NCBI GenBank assembly: GCA_902760955.1 | Contig: CACWIG010000003.1 | Coordinates: forward strand, 1 to 64,000 | Source: an uncultured Ruminococcus sp. | GTDB lineage: Bacteria; Bacillota; Clostridia; Monoglobales; Monoglobaceae | Direction of reading: 5' to 3' | Length of the DNA: 64,000 nt | Shown here: positions 27,117-36,399 of the stretch, in pieces | Numbering within the stretch: the first letter of the stretch is position 1 | How the letters are laid out: every line of letters starts with the position of its first letter | Notes under the pieces: model-generated | The model's database searches: none | The model's input: the letters and a program-made list of their open reading frames with translations, nothing else | Told to the model about the DNA's origin: nothing | Program-made: the position numbers and the translations under genes

Positions 27117-28472
27117 ATGGGAAGATTATTTGGTACAGATGGAGTGAGAGGCATAGCAAATAAAGAACTGACACCTGAGCTTGCTTTTAAAATCGGGCAG
27201 GCGGGAGCCTATGTTTTAACTGAGAATACGGGAGAAAGACCAACAATTCTTGTGGGAAAGGATACGAGAATTTCGGGTGACATATTAGAATGTGCATTAA
27301 CTGCAGGACTTTGCAGTGTTGGTGCAAAGGTTGTAAGTGCAGGGGTTATTCCGACGCCTGCTATTGCTTACCTTGTCAGAGAATGTGGATTTTCCGCAGG
27401 CGTTATTATTTCTGCGTCACACAATCCATACGAGCATAACGGCATTAAATATTTCAGCGGAAGCGGTTATAAGCTGAGCGATGAAATCGAGGCGAGAATA
27501 GAGGCAATTATTCTTGATGGTGCTGAAGAAGTTGAACTGCCGACTCACGATAAAATCGGATATTGCAGAACAGATAAAAGCCTTGTTGATAAGTACATAG
27601 ACTTTTCGGTATCCACAACAGATATAAAGTTTGATGGACTTAAAATTGCCATAGATTGCGCAAACGGTGCATCAAGTGTTACGGCAAAGAATGCACTTGA
27701 AAGGTTGGGAGCAGAGGTTGTTGTAATAAATGATAAGCCAAACGGCATTAACATAAACGCAAATTGCGGTTCTACACATATTGAGGCATTGTCGGAGTTT
27801 GTCAAAAAATCTGATGCAGATGCAGGACTTGCCTTTGATGGTGATGCTGACAGAGTGTTGGCAGTTGACGAAAACGGTAATCTTGTAGACGGAGATAAGA
27901 TAATGGCGATTTGTGCCCTTGATATGAAAAACAGAGGGTTATTGCCTGATAATACTGTTGTTGCAACTGTTATGAGTAATCTTGGATTCTTTAAAATGGG
28001 CGAAAAGTATGGCTTGAATATAAAGAAAACAAAGGTTGGCGACAGGTATGTTCTTGAAGAAATGCTCAAGTGCGGACATAAAATCGGCGGTGAGCAATCA
28101 GGTCACGTTATACTTATTGACCAAAACACAACAGGTGACGGTCTTGTAACAGGTATTACGCTTTTGTCTGTTATTGCAAGGAGCGGTGAAAGTTTGTCAA
28201 AGCTCGCATCTGTTATGGAAATTTATCCTCAGGTCCTTATAAATGCTACAGTTAAAAATGAGTATAAGAGCGAAGATAAGTATATGCAGTTTGAGGAAAT
28301 CAAACAGAAGATAAATGAGTTAAATGAAGAGTTCAAGGACAGCGGCAGAGTTCTTATCCGCCCGTCAGGCACAGAGCCTCTTGTTCGTGTTATGATTGAG
28401 GGACAGGATATTGATTTGATAACTGAGCGTGCAAAGGAACTTGCAGATTTAATGGAAGAAAAGCTGGGTTAA
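27117..28472 (+). CDS. glmM: Phosphoglucosamine mutase
   Basis: GlmM converts glucosamine 6-phosphate to glucosamine 1-phosphate for peptidoglycan precursors. The phosphoserine motif ISASHNPYEHNG has the active Ser at about 101. The metal loop DGDADR lies near 240 and the sugar-phosphate loop RPSGTEPLVRVM near the C-terminus. Length is 451 aa and RBS GGAGG lies upstream. Linkage to cdaA/cdaR is conserved in Firmicutes and joins wall synthesis to c-di-AMP control. Confidence 0.97.
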   Translation: MGRLFGTDGVRGIANKELTPELAFKIGQAGAYVLTENTGERPTILVGKDTRISGDILECALTAGLCSVGAKVVSAGVIPTPAIAYLVRECGFSAGVIISASHNPYEHNGIKYFSGSGYKLSDEIEARIEAIILDGAEEVELPTHDKIGYCRTDKSLVDKYIDFSVSTTDIKFDGLKIAIDCANGASSVTAKNALERLGAEVVVINDKPNGININANCGSTHIEALSEFVKKSDADAGLAFDGDADRVLAVDENGNLVDGDKIMAICALDMKNRGLLPDNTVVATVMSNLGFFKMGEKYGLNIKKTKVGDRYVLEEMLKCGHKIGGEQSGHVILIDQNTTGDGLVTGITLLSVIARSGESLSKLASVMEIYPQVLINATVKNEYKSEDKYMQFEEIKQKINELNEEFKDSGRVLIRPSGTEPLVRVMIEGQDIDLITERAKELADLMEEKLG

Positions 28473-28531
28473 TAATATAATTCAGAATAAAACACATATA
28501 AAATACGCAAAATGAAAAGAGGAAAATTAAT

Positions 28532-29629
28532 ATGAAATTAGGAATAGTCGGTTTGCCGAATGTAGGAAAGAGCACATTGTTTAATGCTATAACACAGGCA
28601 GGAGCGGAGTCGGCAAACTATCCATTCTGCACAATAGAGCCTAATGTGGGAACGGTTATTGTTCCTGATTATCGCATAGATAAGCTTGTTGAGATGTACG
28701 AGCCTGATAAAACGACTTACGCTGTAATAGAATTTGTTGATATTGCAGGTCTTGTAAAAGGTGCCAGCAAGGGCGAGGGACTCGGAAACAAGTTTTTGTC
28801 TAATATTCGTGAGGTTGATGCCATAGTTCACGTTGTACGTGCGTTTGAGGACGACAACATAGTACACGTTGAAGGCAGTGTTGACCCCGTTCGTGATATA
28901 GAAACCATTAACTTAGAACTCATTATGTCTGACCTTGAGATTTTGGACAGACGTATTGACAAAACAAAGAAGGCATTAAAGGGCGGCGAAAAGAAGTTCC
29001 AAAAGGAGCTTGATTTTTTTGAGAGAGTACACAGCGTTTTGGAAAGCGGAAAATGTGCAAGAACAATGGATATATCCGAAGAAGAAATGGAAATGTTGAG
29101 CGATGTATCATTGCTTACATTAAAGCCTGTTATCTATGCGGCAAATGTTTCTGAAGATGACTATTCCGTACCAGAAGACGAAAACGAATATGTGTGCAAG
29201 ATAAAAGAGTTTGCCAAGACCGAAAATTCAGAAGTTATGGTTATCTCTGCAAAAATCGAAGAGGAAATTTCAGCCCTTGAAAAGGACGAAAAGAAAGTCT
29301 TTTTAGAGGAACTTGGAGCATCAGAATCGGGTCTTGATAAGCTGATAAAGGCAAGCTATAAGTTGTTGGGATTAATCAGTTACCTTACCGCAGGCAAGCC
29401 TGAGGTAAGGGCGTGGACTATAAAAGAGGGAACTAAGGCGCCTCAGGCTGCGGGAAAAATTCATACAGACTTTGAACGCGGTTTTATCAGGGCAGAAGTT
29501 GTTGCCTTTGACGATTTAATGGAGTGCGGTTCTATGAATGCGGCAAAGGAAAAGGGACTTGTTCGCTCAGAGGGCAAGGAATATGTTATGAAAGACGGAG
29601 ATATTGTTCTGTTCAGATTTAATGTATAA
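28532..29629 (+). CDS. ychF: YchF/OLA1-type redox-regulated ATPase
   Basis: YchF is a translation-factor-like P-loop ATPase that binds ribosomes. The Walker [10 protein letters not shown] (~6-14), switch II region [17 protein letters not shown], and a C-terminal TGS-like domain ([30 protein letters not shown]) define it. The NxxE motif typical of the ATPase form (AANVSEDD) is present instead of NKxD. Length is 365 aa, full size. Confidence 0.96.
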   Translation: MKLGIVGLPNVGKSTLFNAITQAGAESANYPFCTIEPNVGTVIVPDYRIDKLVEMYEPDKTTYAVIEFVDIAGLVKGASKGEGLGNKFLSNIREVDAIVHVVRAFEDDNIVHVEGSVDPVRDIETINLELIMSDLEILDRRIDKTKKALKGGEKKFQKELDFFERVHSVLESGKCARTMDISEEEMEMLSDVSLLTLKPVIYAANVSEDDYSVPEDENEYVCKIKEFAKTENSEVMVISAKIEEEISALEKDEKKVFLEELGASESGLDKLIKASYKLLGLISYLTAGKPEVRAWTIKEGTKAPQAAGKIHTDFERGFIRAEVVAFDDLMECGSMNAAKEKGLVRSEGKEYVMKDGDIVLFRFNV

Positions 29630-29658
29630 ATATATATATAAAAAGTGAGGTTGTAAAA

Positions 29659-30048
29659 ATGAATTTTTTAGAAAACGTAAAGGAAGTCGTTGCGGACACA
29701 GCGCAAACTGTTGCAAAAAAATCAGGAGAGCTTGTTGATAAGACTAAGACATCTTATGCGATTTATGACTTGAATAATGATATCAAAAAGCTTTACAACG
29801 AGATTGGCAGACTCACATATCTTTCAATTGAGGAAGAAGAGGACCATACGGACAGCATCAAAATGAAGTGTGATATCATAAAGTCAAAGCTTGCGAGAAT
29901 AGAAACCCTTAAGACACAGACTAACTTTGGCGGTTTTAAATGCCCTGTTTGCGGAAAGCCGTCAGACAGCAGTGCGGATTTCTGTCCTTCCTGCGGTGCA
30001 AATATGACAGTTGATGTAGAATGTGACGTTCAAGACGGAGAAGAATAA
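29659..30048 (+). CDS. Small helical protein with C-terminal zinc ribbon, unknown function
   Basis: This 129-aa protein has a helical N-terminal part (1-85) resembling stress-response coiled proteins. A zinc ribbon follows: CPVC at about 95 and CPSC at about 112. It has no signal peptide and its function is unknown. Its stop codon overlaps the start of the next gene (TAATG), so the two are cotranslated. Confidence 0.7.
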   Translation: MNFLENVKEVVADTAQTVAKKSGELVDKTKTSYAIYDLNNDIKKLYNEIGRLTYLSIEEEEDHTDSIKMKCDIIKSKLARIETLKTQTNFGGFKCPVCGKPSDSSADFCPSCGANMTVDVECDVQDGEE

Positions 30049-30782
30049 TGATAATGATTTTATCAGACGGCGGTGCAAATACTGCCGAAGTCGAAAAACA
30101 ATTAAAGCTGCACGGCGATGAATATTGTCTGTTTTTTTCAGACGTAATTTCTGCTTCCAGATATGCAAAGGGAAACGTTTTGATAGGAATGGCTACAAGA
30201 TGGAGTATGGCAAAAGTATATGCCGAGAATAACATAACGGCTGTAATTGATATTACCGAAACGCCAGATTCCAAATTATCACGTGCGGCTCTTTTGGCTT
30301 GCTCGAAAAACATTAAGTATGTCAAATGTGTAAGATGCGAAGCTGTGGAGGGAGCAAAGAGCTGTCTTTCTTATAAACAGCTTGCAGACAGAATTAAAAA
30401 TTCCAAAGGTAACGCATTAATATATGCACGTCCTGAAACAGTAAGTGAAATATCAAGGCTTGCAGGTGAGTTTTCGTCAAAGATATATGTTGTTTTGCCT
30501 AAGGATATTGTCTTTGATGTGGACAGAGCACTTAAATATTCAATTCCCCTGCTCAATGTGATAGAGATGGATATTACAGACGAAAAGGAGTCTGTTGCTT
30601 TAGCCGTAGAGAAGGTTGGTGCAGGTATGGTAATTTTCTCGGCCGAAACAGAGGAGGTTGAAGAAAAGGCGACGTCGGCACGTTCTGTCGGTGCGGAAGT
30701 CATTGTTACACATTCAATGGGGGTTGAGTATCCGAAGATTTTTTCAAATGTGAGAGATGCTGTTATTGAGATACATACTTAA
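30048..30782 (+). CDS. Diverged CobK/CbiJ-like (precorrin-6A reductase fold) protein
   Basis: The 244-aa protein follows the order of segments seen in CobK/CbiJ: an initial beta-strand with a glycine turn (MILSDGGANTAEV), an AVIDITETPDSKLSRAA segment where CobK has the DATHPYA motif, KYVKCVR for the YLR.R segment, and a C-terminal VIFSAETEEVEEKATSA block. The His-Pro of the motif is lost, and no other cobalamin gene is present. This suggests a new role or loss of reductase activity. The start is either 30048 or 30054. Assignment is by pattern only. Confidence 0.45.
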   Translation: MIMILSDGGANTAEVEKQLKLHGDEYCLFFSDVISASRYAKGNVLIGMATRWSMAKVYAENNITAVIDITETPDSKLSRAALLACSKNIKYVKCVRCEAVEGAKSCLSYKQLADRIKNSKGNALIYARPETVSEISRLAGEFSSKIYVVLPKDIVFDVDRALKYSIPLLNVIEMDITDEKESVALAVEKVGAGMVIFSAETEEVEEKATSARSVGAEVIVTHSMGVEYPKIFSNVRDAVIEIHT

Positions 30783-30802
30783 TAAACAGGAGATGAATGT
30801 AT

Positions 30803-31471
30803 ATGAAGATAGCAATAGACGGACCTGCAGGTGCAGGCAAAAGTACAATATCCAAGGCGGCGGCAAAAAAACTTGGGTTTATTTATATAGACACAGGGGC
30901 TATGTACCGTGCGGTAGGGCTTGCGGCTGTCAGACAAGGCGTTGATACAACAGACACAGAGGGTGTTACCTCTATATTAGACAATATTGAAATTTCTATT
31001 TCCTATGACGAGAGCGGTCAGCAGATTTTTTTAAACGACGAAAATGTTTCTGCCGATATAAGACTGCCTGAGATTTCGGTGGCGGCATCAAATGTTGCTG
31101 TAATCCCTGCTGTCAGATTAAAGCTTGTTGAATTGCAGAGAGAGCTTGCGGCACATAATGATGTTCTTATGGACGGCAGGGATATAGGAACATATGTATT
31201 GCCTGATGCCGAGGTTAAGATTTTTCTTACTGCCTCTGTTGAAGAGCGTGCAATGCGGCGTTACAGGGAACTTGCCGAAAAGGGCATACAGGCTGATTTT
31301 GATGAGGTTAAGGCGGATATGGAATACAGAGATAAGAACGACTCCGAGCGTGAGTTTGCACCCCTTAAACCTGCAGAGGACAGCATAATTTTAGATAATA
31401 CCGATTTAAGTCTTGAGCAATCAGTTGATAAGATTTGTGAGATTGCTGAGGCACGAAAGGCGGAAAAGTAA
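30803..31471 (+). CDS. cmk: Cytidylate kinase
   Basis: Cmk phosphorylates CMP and dCMP. Walker A is GPAGAGKST, followed by YIDTGAMYRAV and the DGRDIGTYVLPDA segment. Length is 222 aa. ATG 30803 is preferred to 30797 because AGGAG is 10 bases upstream. The order cmk-plsC-ispH/S1 is a conserved clostridial cluster; the stop overlaps plsC by 1 base. Confidence 0.95.
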   Translation: MKIAIDGPAGAGKSTISKAAAKKLGFIYIDTGAMYRAVGLAAVRQGVDTTDTEGVTSILDNIEISISYDESGQQIFLNDENVSADIRLPEISVAASNVAVIPAVRLKLVELQRELAAHNDVLMDGRDIGTYVLPDAEVKIFLTASVEERAMRRYRELAEKGIQADFDEVKADMEYRDKNDSEREFAPLKPAEDSIILDNTDLSLEQSVDKICEIAEARKAEK

Positions 31472-32103
31472 TGAGTTTTTATGGTTTTGCAAGAGGTCTG
31501 GTCAATGGAGTGGCACACCTGCTGTTCAGAGTTAAAATAGTGGGAGTTGAAAATGTGCCAAAAGATGAGAACTTTGTTATATGTTCTAATCACAAGAGCA
31601 ATTTTGATCCCATTATGGTTGGCATAAGTATGCCTGTTGAGCTTAAGTTTATGGCAAAGGAGGAGCTTTTCCGTTTTAAGCCTGTTGCTAAGCTAATCAG
31701 TGCTCTCGGTGCTTTTCCTGTCAAAAGAGGGAAAAGTGATGTGGCTGCTCTTAAAAGTGCCATAGGTGCGTTAAAGTCAGGCGGAAGCCTGGCTGTATTT
31801 CCTGAGGGCAGACGCTCGCCCAAGACTCATTTGGGGCAGGGAAAGGGCGGCGCCGCACTTATTGCCCTTAAGGCAGGTGTAAATATTCTGCCTGTGGGTA
31901 TTAACGGAAGATACGGACTGTTCTCAAAAATTACTGTAAACATAGGCAAACCTATAGATTTGTCACAGTATTTTGGCACAAAGGTTGACTCGGATACCAT
32001 AAAGTCAATTACTGACGATATGCTGATGCCTGCAATTTCAATGTTGTCAGGCGTTCCTACATACGAAGAAGCGGTACAAAAAGAATTAAGAGGTAGCTTT
32101 TAA
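31471..32103 (+). CDS. plsC: 1-acyl-sn-glycerol-3-phosphate acyltransferase
   Basis: PlsC makes phosphatidic acid in membrane-lipid synthesis. It has the acyltransferase motifs NHKSNFDP (NHx4D, ~37), KRGKSD (~86) and FPEGRRSP (~110). Length is 210 aa. It overlaps cmk (TAATG) and is followed after 2 bases by ispH-S1, so one transcript is likely. Confidence 0.94.
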   Translation: MSFYGFARGLVNGVAHLLFRVKIVGVENVPKDENFVICSNHKSNFDPIMVGISMPVELKFMAKEELFRFKPVAKLISALGAFPVKRGKSDVAALKSAIGALKSGGSLAVFPEGRRSPKTHLGQGKGGAALIALKAGVNILPVGINGRYGLFSKITVNIGKPIDLSQYFGTKVDSDTIKSITDDMLMPAISMLSGVPTYEEAVQKELRGSF

Positions 32104-32105
32104 CT

Positions 32106-34376
32106 ATGAAAATAGAGATTGCAGATAAAGCAGGGTTTTGTTTCGGCGTTGCAAGGGCGGTAAAAATTGCATATGAAAATGCAGAAACACAGGGAAAAAC
32201 AGCCTGCTTTGGAATGTTGATACACAACAGAGATGTTACGGGCGGTCTTGAAAACAGGGGAGTATATACAATAGATGATGTTACTGATGCAAAGTCTGAT
32301 ATGAATATAATTATCAGAGCGCACGGTATACCAAAAGCCACTCAAGAGGCACTTGAGGCAAAGGGAGCAAACATAATTGATGCAACCTGTCCTTTTGTAA
32401 AGAAAATTCATTCAATAGTGAATGAGGCGTATGCAAAAGGGAATACTGTTATAATTGTAGGCGACCCTAATCATCCTGAAGTAAAAGGGATAAACGGATG
32501 GTGCGAAAATTCTGCTTATATTATATCTTCTGAGGAAGATGTTGAGCACTTTGCCCAAAAAACAGACATAAAATTTGTTACTGTTGTCGCTCAAACCACC
32601 ATCAGAAAAGATTTTTTTAAAAAAATTATAAATTTTTTAAAAAAACATTTTACAAATGTAGAAATATTTGATACAATATGTAGTGCGACCGATGAACGTC
32701 AAAAGGCGGCGGAGGATTTGGCATCCCGAGCGGACTTTATGATTGTAATCGGCGGAGCAGAAAGCTCAAATACCCGCAAGCTGTACGAGCTGTGCATAGA
32801 GCATTGCGAAAATACTGTTTGCGTTGAAAATGCCAAAGAATTAAAAAATTATATAAACAAGGGGATAATCCCCGAAACAAAAAAATTAGTGGGTATTACC
32901 GCAGGGGCGTCAACGCCTGATACGGTAATCAAGGAGGTCTATTTAACCATGGCGGAAAACAATGAAATGAACTTTGCAGAGGCGTTAGAGGAAACTTTAA
33001 AGCCGATCAAATCGGGTGAGGTTGTAAAAGGTGTCGTAATCGGTGTTACACCTACTGAGGTACGTGTTGATATCGGTAATAAGTACGACGGTGTTATACC
33101 TGTTGATGAACTTACAGATGAGGTAAACCCTGACGTAGAGAGCCTTGTTAAGATTGGCGAAGAGGTTGAGGTTTATGTTGTTCACGTAAGTGACAGAGAC
33201 GGCGTTGTTACTCTTTCAAAGAAGAAGATTGACGCTGTTAAAGGTATGGAAGAACTTAAAGTTGATTTTGAAAACAGCGAAATTCTTACAGGTCGCGTTA
33301 TCGAATTAGTTAAGGGCGGCGTTGTTACCATCGTAAAGGGTGTACGCGTGTTTATTCCTGCTTCAGAATGTGCTGAAAGATATATAAATGATTTAGGTGT
33401 GTTGCTTGGCACTGAGCAGAAGTTCAGAATTATAAAAATGGACGTTGACAGACGCGGCAGACAGAAGGTTGTCGGCTCAATCAAGTCTGTTGCAAAAGAA
33501 GAGAGCGAAAAGGCTGCTGCTGAGTTCTGGGCATCTGCTGAAGAGGGCAAGCAGTATAAGGGCGTAGTTAAGTCACTCACATCATTCGGTGCGTTTGTTG
33601 ACTTAGGCGGTGTTGATGGTCTTATCCATATTTCTGAGCTTGCTCCTACAAGAATTTCTCATCCTTCTGAGGCTGTTAAGGTTGGCGACGAAATTGAGGT
33701 TTACATTAAGGAACTTGACAAGGAAAAGAACAGAATTTCTCTTGTTAAAGAACTTAAAGAGCAGAAAGCTGCTGAGTTCTGGGCATCTGCAGAAGTTGGT
33801 AAGCAGTATGTCGGAACTGTTAAGTCACTTACATCATTCGGTGCATTTGTTGACTTGGGCGGTGTTGACGGATTAGTTCATATTTCTGAACTTTCGTGGC
33901 AGAGAGTTTCACATCCTTCTGAGGTTGTTAAGGTTGGCGACCAGATAGAAGTTTATATCAAAGAACTCAACCAGGAAACAGGTAAGGTTTCTCTCGGTTA
34001 CAAAAAGGAGCAGGATAGTCCTTGGGTTAAGGCTACAAGCAATTTAACTGTAGGTGTTGACATTAAGTGTAAGATTGTTCGTATTCTTCCTTTCGGTGCA
34101 TTTGCTGAAGTTGCACCTTATGTTGACGGACTTATCCATATTTCACAGATTTCAAACGAGAGAATAGGCAAGCCGTCTGATGTACTTGCTATCGGTGACG
34201 TTGTTGATGCAAAGGTTGTTGAAATCAATAACGAAACAAAGCAAATCGGTCTTTCTATGAAGGCGCTTATGGCTCCTGTTGAGGAAGAAGAGGCTGCTCC
34301 TGCAGAGGAAGAAGCTCCTGTATCTTATACAGAGGACAGCTCGTTCACTCTCGGTGATATTCTTGACGCTGAATAA
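32106..34376 (+). CDS. ispH-rpsA: Fused IspH (HMBPP reductase) and ribosomal protein S1
   Basis: Residues 1-281 form IspH, the 4Fe-4S enzyme that makes IPP and DMAPP in the MEP pathway; the cluster ligands Cys12, Cys95 and Cys192 are all present. Residues 303-720 hold five S1 RNA-binding domains (about 303-372, 393-458, 481-546, 565-633, 648-720), then an acidic tail. Domains 3 and 4, with their preceding AAEFWASAE linkers, are near-identical at protein and DNA level, indicating recent duplication. The fusion is common in Clostridia. An internal ribosome binding site lies exactly at the junction (see 32931). Confidence 0.96.
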   Translation: MKIEIADKAGFCFGVARAVKIAYENAETQGKTACFGMLIHNRDVTGGLENRGVYTIDDVTDAKSDMNIIIRAHGIPKATQEALEAKGANIIDATCPFVKKIHSIVNEAYAKGNTVIIVGDPNHPEVKGINGWCENSAYIISSEEDVEHFAQKTDIKFVTVVAQTTIRKDFFKKIINFLKKHFTNVEIFDTICSATDERQKAAEDLASRADFMIVIGGAESSNTRKLYELCIEHCENTVCVENAKELKNYINKGIIPETKKLVGITAGASTPDTVIKEVYLTMAENNEMNFAEALEETLKPIKSGEVVKGVVIGVTPTEVRVDIGNKYDGVIPVDELTDEVNPDVESLVKIGEEVEVYVVHVSDRDGVVTLSKKKIDAVKGMEELKVDFENSEILTGRVIELVKGGVVTIVKGVRVFIPASECAERYINDLGVLLGTEQKFRIIKMDVDRRGRQKVVGSIKSVAKEESEKAAAEFWASAEEGKQYKGVVKSLTSFGAFVDLGGVDGLIHISELAPTRISHPSEAVKVGDEIEVYIKELDKEKNRISLVKELKEQKAAEFWASAEVGKQYVGTVKSLTSFGAFVDLGGVDGLVHISELSWQRVSHPSEVVKVGDQIEVYIKELNQETGKVSLGYKKEQDSPWVKATSNLTVGVDIKCKIVRILPFGAFAEVAPYVDGLIHISQISNERIGKPSDVLAIGDVVDAKVVEINNETKQIGLSMKALMAPVEEEEAAPAEEEAPVSYTEDSSFTLGDILDAE
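32931..32951 (+). promoter_or_regulatory. Ideal internal ribosome binding site and in-frame ATG at the IspH/S1 junction
   Basis: AAGGAGGT (32931-32938), 10 bases, then ATG (32949-32951), which is codon 282 of the fused gene and in frame. Initiation here would give a free 475-aa S1 protein. The position between the last IspH residues and the S1 part makes coincidence unlikely. Confidence 0.65.
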
Positions 34377-34401
34377 GTCAAAGAATAGTTTTTGATGAAC
34401 T

Positions 34402-34439
34402 TAAATGGGCTGTTGCGTTAAAAAGCAACAGCCCATTTA
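34402..34439 (+). terminator. Stem-loop terminator after ispH-S1
   Basis: TAAATGGGCTGTTGC pairs perfectly with GCAACAGCCCATTTA across an 8-base loop; a short T/A tract follows. Confidence 0.75.
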
Positions 34440-34465
34440 TTAATATTGTTAAGGGAATGGTTTGA

Positions 34466-35845
34466 TTGACTATACAAGAATTTAAAAAAAGTATAAAATC
34501 TAAAAAAACGGCTGTTATCGGTGTTGGTGTCAGCAATATGCCACTTGTTCACCTTTTGGCTGAATGTGGTGCCGATATAACAATTCACGATAAAAGAACT
34601 CCCGATAAGTTAGAGGGAGACTACGCCGAACTGAAAAAGCTCGGTGTAAAGATGATATTGGGTGAGCACTATCTTGATAAGATTGATGACGGCACAGACT
34701 ATGTGTTTAAGACCCCGGGTGTCAGATTTGATGTTCCTGCTCTGGTTGAGGCGAAGAATAATGGTGCGGTAATCACTTCGGAAATGGAGCTTTTCTTTGA
34801 GGTTTGCCCTGCAAAAATTATCGCTGTTACAGGCAGTGACGGTAAGACAACAACAACCAGCCTTATATATGATATGCTTAAAAGAGCAGGGCATACCTGT
34901 CATTTGGGCGGCAATATCGGACACCCGTTGCTTGCGGAAGCAGAGAGCATCAAACCTGATGATATTGTTGTTGTGGAACTGTCAAGCTTTCAGCTTCATA
35001 CTATGAAGAAGAGTGCGGATATTGCTGTTGTGACAAATGTTACACCAAATCATCTTGATTGGCATACTGATTTTGATGAATATGCAAACTCCAAAAAAGC
35101 TGTTTTTGCATATCAGAGTGAAAACGGCAGGGTTGTATTGAATTATGAAAACGATATAACCCGTGGGTTTGGAGAAGGTCTTGACGGTGCTGTATATTTC
35201 AGTTCTAAGACAGAACTTGATAATGGCTACTCTTTAAGAGGAAATATGATAGTGCGTTCAAAAAACGGCGTTGAGGAGAATGTGCTTGATATAAACACAA
35301 TCTATATCCCTGGGATGCACAATGTTGAGAATTATATGGCGGCTGCTGCCGCTGTTGAGGGACTTGTCAGCGACGAGGTTATCCGTGAAACAGCGGTTGA
35401 ATTTAAGGGGGTTCCTCACAGAATAGAATTTGTAAGAGAGCTTGATGGTGTTAAATATTACAATGATTCCATTGCCAGCAGTCCTGCAAGAACAACGGCA
35501 GGTCTTGTGTCATTCGGAGAGGAAAAGGTGATATTGATTGCAGGCGGTTATGATAAAAAAATACCGTTTGACGATTTTGGCAAGGTCGTAAACGACCACG
35601 TAAAAAAACTTGTCCTTGTGGGATTGACCTCTGAGAAGATAAAAACTGCGGTACTAAATGCGGATAACTATGATGGTTTGCCTGTCTATGTATGCTCTGA
35701 ATTTGAGGAGGCTGTAAATAAGGCGAGAGAGGTTTCAGAAAGCGGTGATGTTGTAATATTGTCGCCTGCTTGTGCAAGTTTTGATTTATTCAAGAATTTT
35801 GAGGTCCGCGGCGATACGTTTAAAAATATAGTTAAAAATTTTTAA
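34466..35845 (+). CDS. murD: UDP-N-acetylmuramoylalanine-D-glutamate ligase
   Basis: MurD adds D-Glu to UDP-MurNAc-L-Ala in peptidoglycan synthesis. It has an N-terminal Rossmann domain, ATP loop GSDGKTTTTS (~126), the NxTPNHLDWH segment (~195) and NDSIASSPART (~335). Length is 459 aa. It starts with TTG at 34466, 9 bases after AAGGGA. No other mur gene is adjacent. Confidence 0.96.
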   Translation: MTIQEFKKSIKSKKTAVIGVGVSNMPLVHLLAECGADITIHDKRTPDKLEGDYAELKKLGVKMILGEHYLDKIDDGTDYVFKTPGVRFDVPALVEAKNNGAVITSEMELFFEVCPAKIIAVTGSDGKTTTTSLIYDMLKRAGHTCHLGGNIGHPLLAEAESIKPDDIVVVELSSFQLHTMKKSADIAVVTNVTPNHLDWHTDFDEYANSKKAVFAYQSENGRVVLNYENDITRGFGEGLDGAVYFSSKTELDNGYSLRGNMIVRSKNGVEENVLDINTIYIPGMHNVENYMAAAAAVEGLVSDEVIRETAVEFKGVPHRIEFVRELDGVKYYNDSIASSPARTTAGLVSFGEEKVILIAGGYDKKIPFDDFGKVVNDHVKKLVLVGLTSEKIKTAVLNADNYDGLPVYVCSEFEEAVNKAREVSESGDVVILSPACASFDLFKNFEVRGDTFKNIVKNF

Positions 35846-35868
35846 CAACTATTTGAGAGGTAACATAA

Positions 35869-36348
35869 ATGGGTTTTATATTAGGTTTGAATATGATTTT
35901 TACAATAGCTTATAATGTTGCTATTTATGCTGCGTGTGCTTATAGCTTATTTGTTATTGGAAAAAAGAATAATGTCAGTAATGCTTGGCTTGCATTTGTG
36001 CCGATTTTGCAATATTATATAATCGGTTCCATATGCGAGGAGTATGAACTGCTTGGGTTCAGAATTAAAAACTTGCAGTGGGTTTTGTGTATTATTGCCG
36101 CTGTTCAGGTATTGGCAAGTGTTTCAACTGTTTTCGGTGCAGGGATAATAGGTCTTATTGCAGGAATACTGATGGCACTTATTCTGCATAAGTTTTTCTA
36201 TTTGTTCGACCCGTCAAAAGCGACGATTTATGCTATATTATGTTTGTTCGGCAGATTGCCTTTGGCAATTATACTATTCTTGGTAAAAAATATGTATATC
36301 CAAATGTCAGCAGGTGCATATCCGTACCCGTTTGCAAATAAGTTATAG
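35869..36348 (+). CDS. Four-helix membrane protein, unknown function
   Basis: This 159-aa protein is mostly hydrophobic, with about four transmembrane helices (~8-28, 40-56, 68-105, 118-140) and a short Pro/Tyr-containing tail. It has no catalytic motif that I recognise. It lies 23 bp after murD with RBS GAGAGG and may be cotranscribed. Confidence 0.6.
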   Translation: MGFILGLNMIFTIAYNVAIYAACAYSLFVIGKKNNVSNAWLAFVPILQYYIIGSICEEYELLGFRIKNLQWVLCIIAAVQVLASVSTVFGAGIIGLIAGILMALILHKFFYLFDPSKATIYAILCLFGRLPLAIILFLVKNMYIQMSAGAYPYPFANKL

Positions 36349-36399
36349 TGTTGATATAATCAAGATGTTAAAGCGTGAGTAAAAGAAGGGGAGTTTGTT

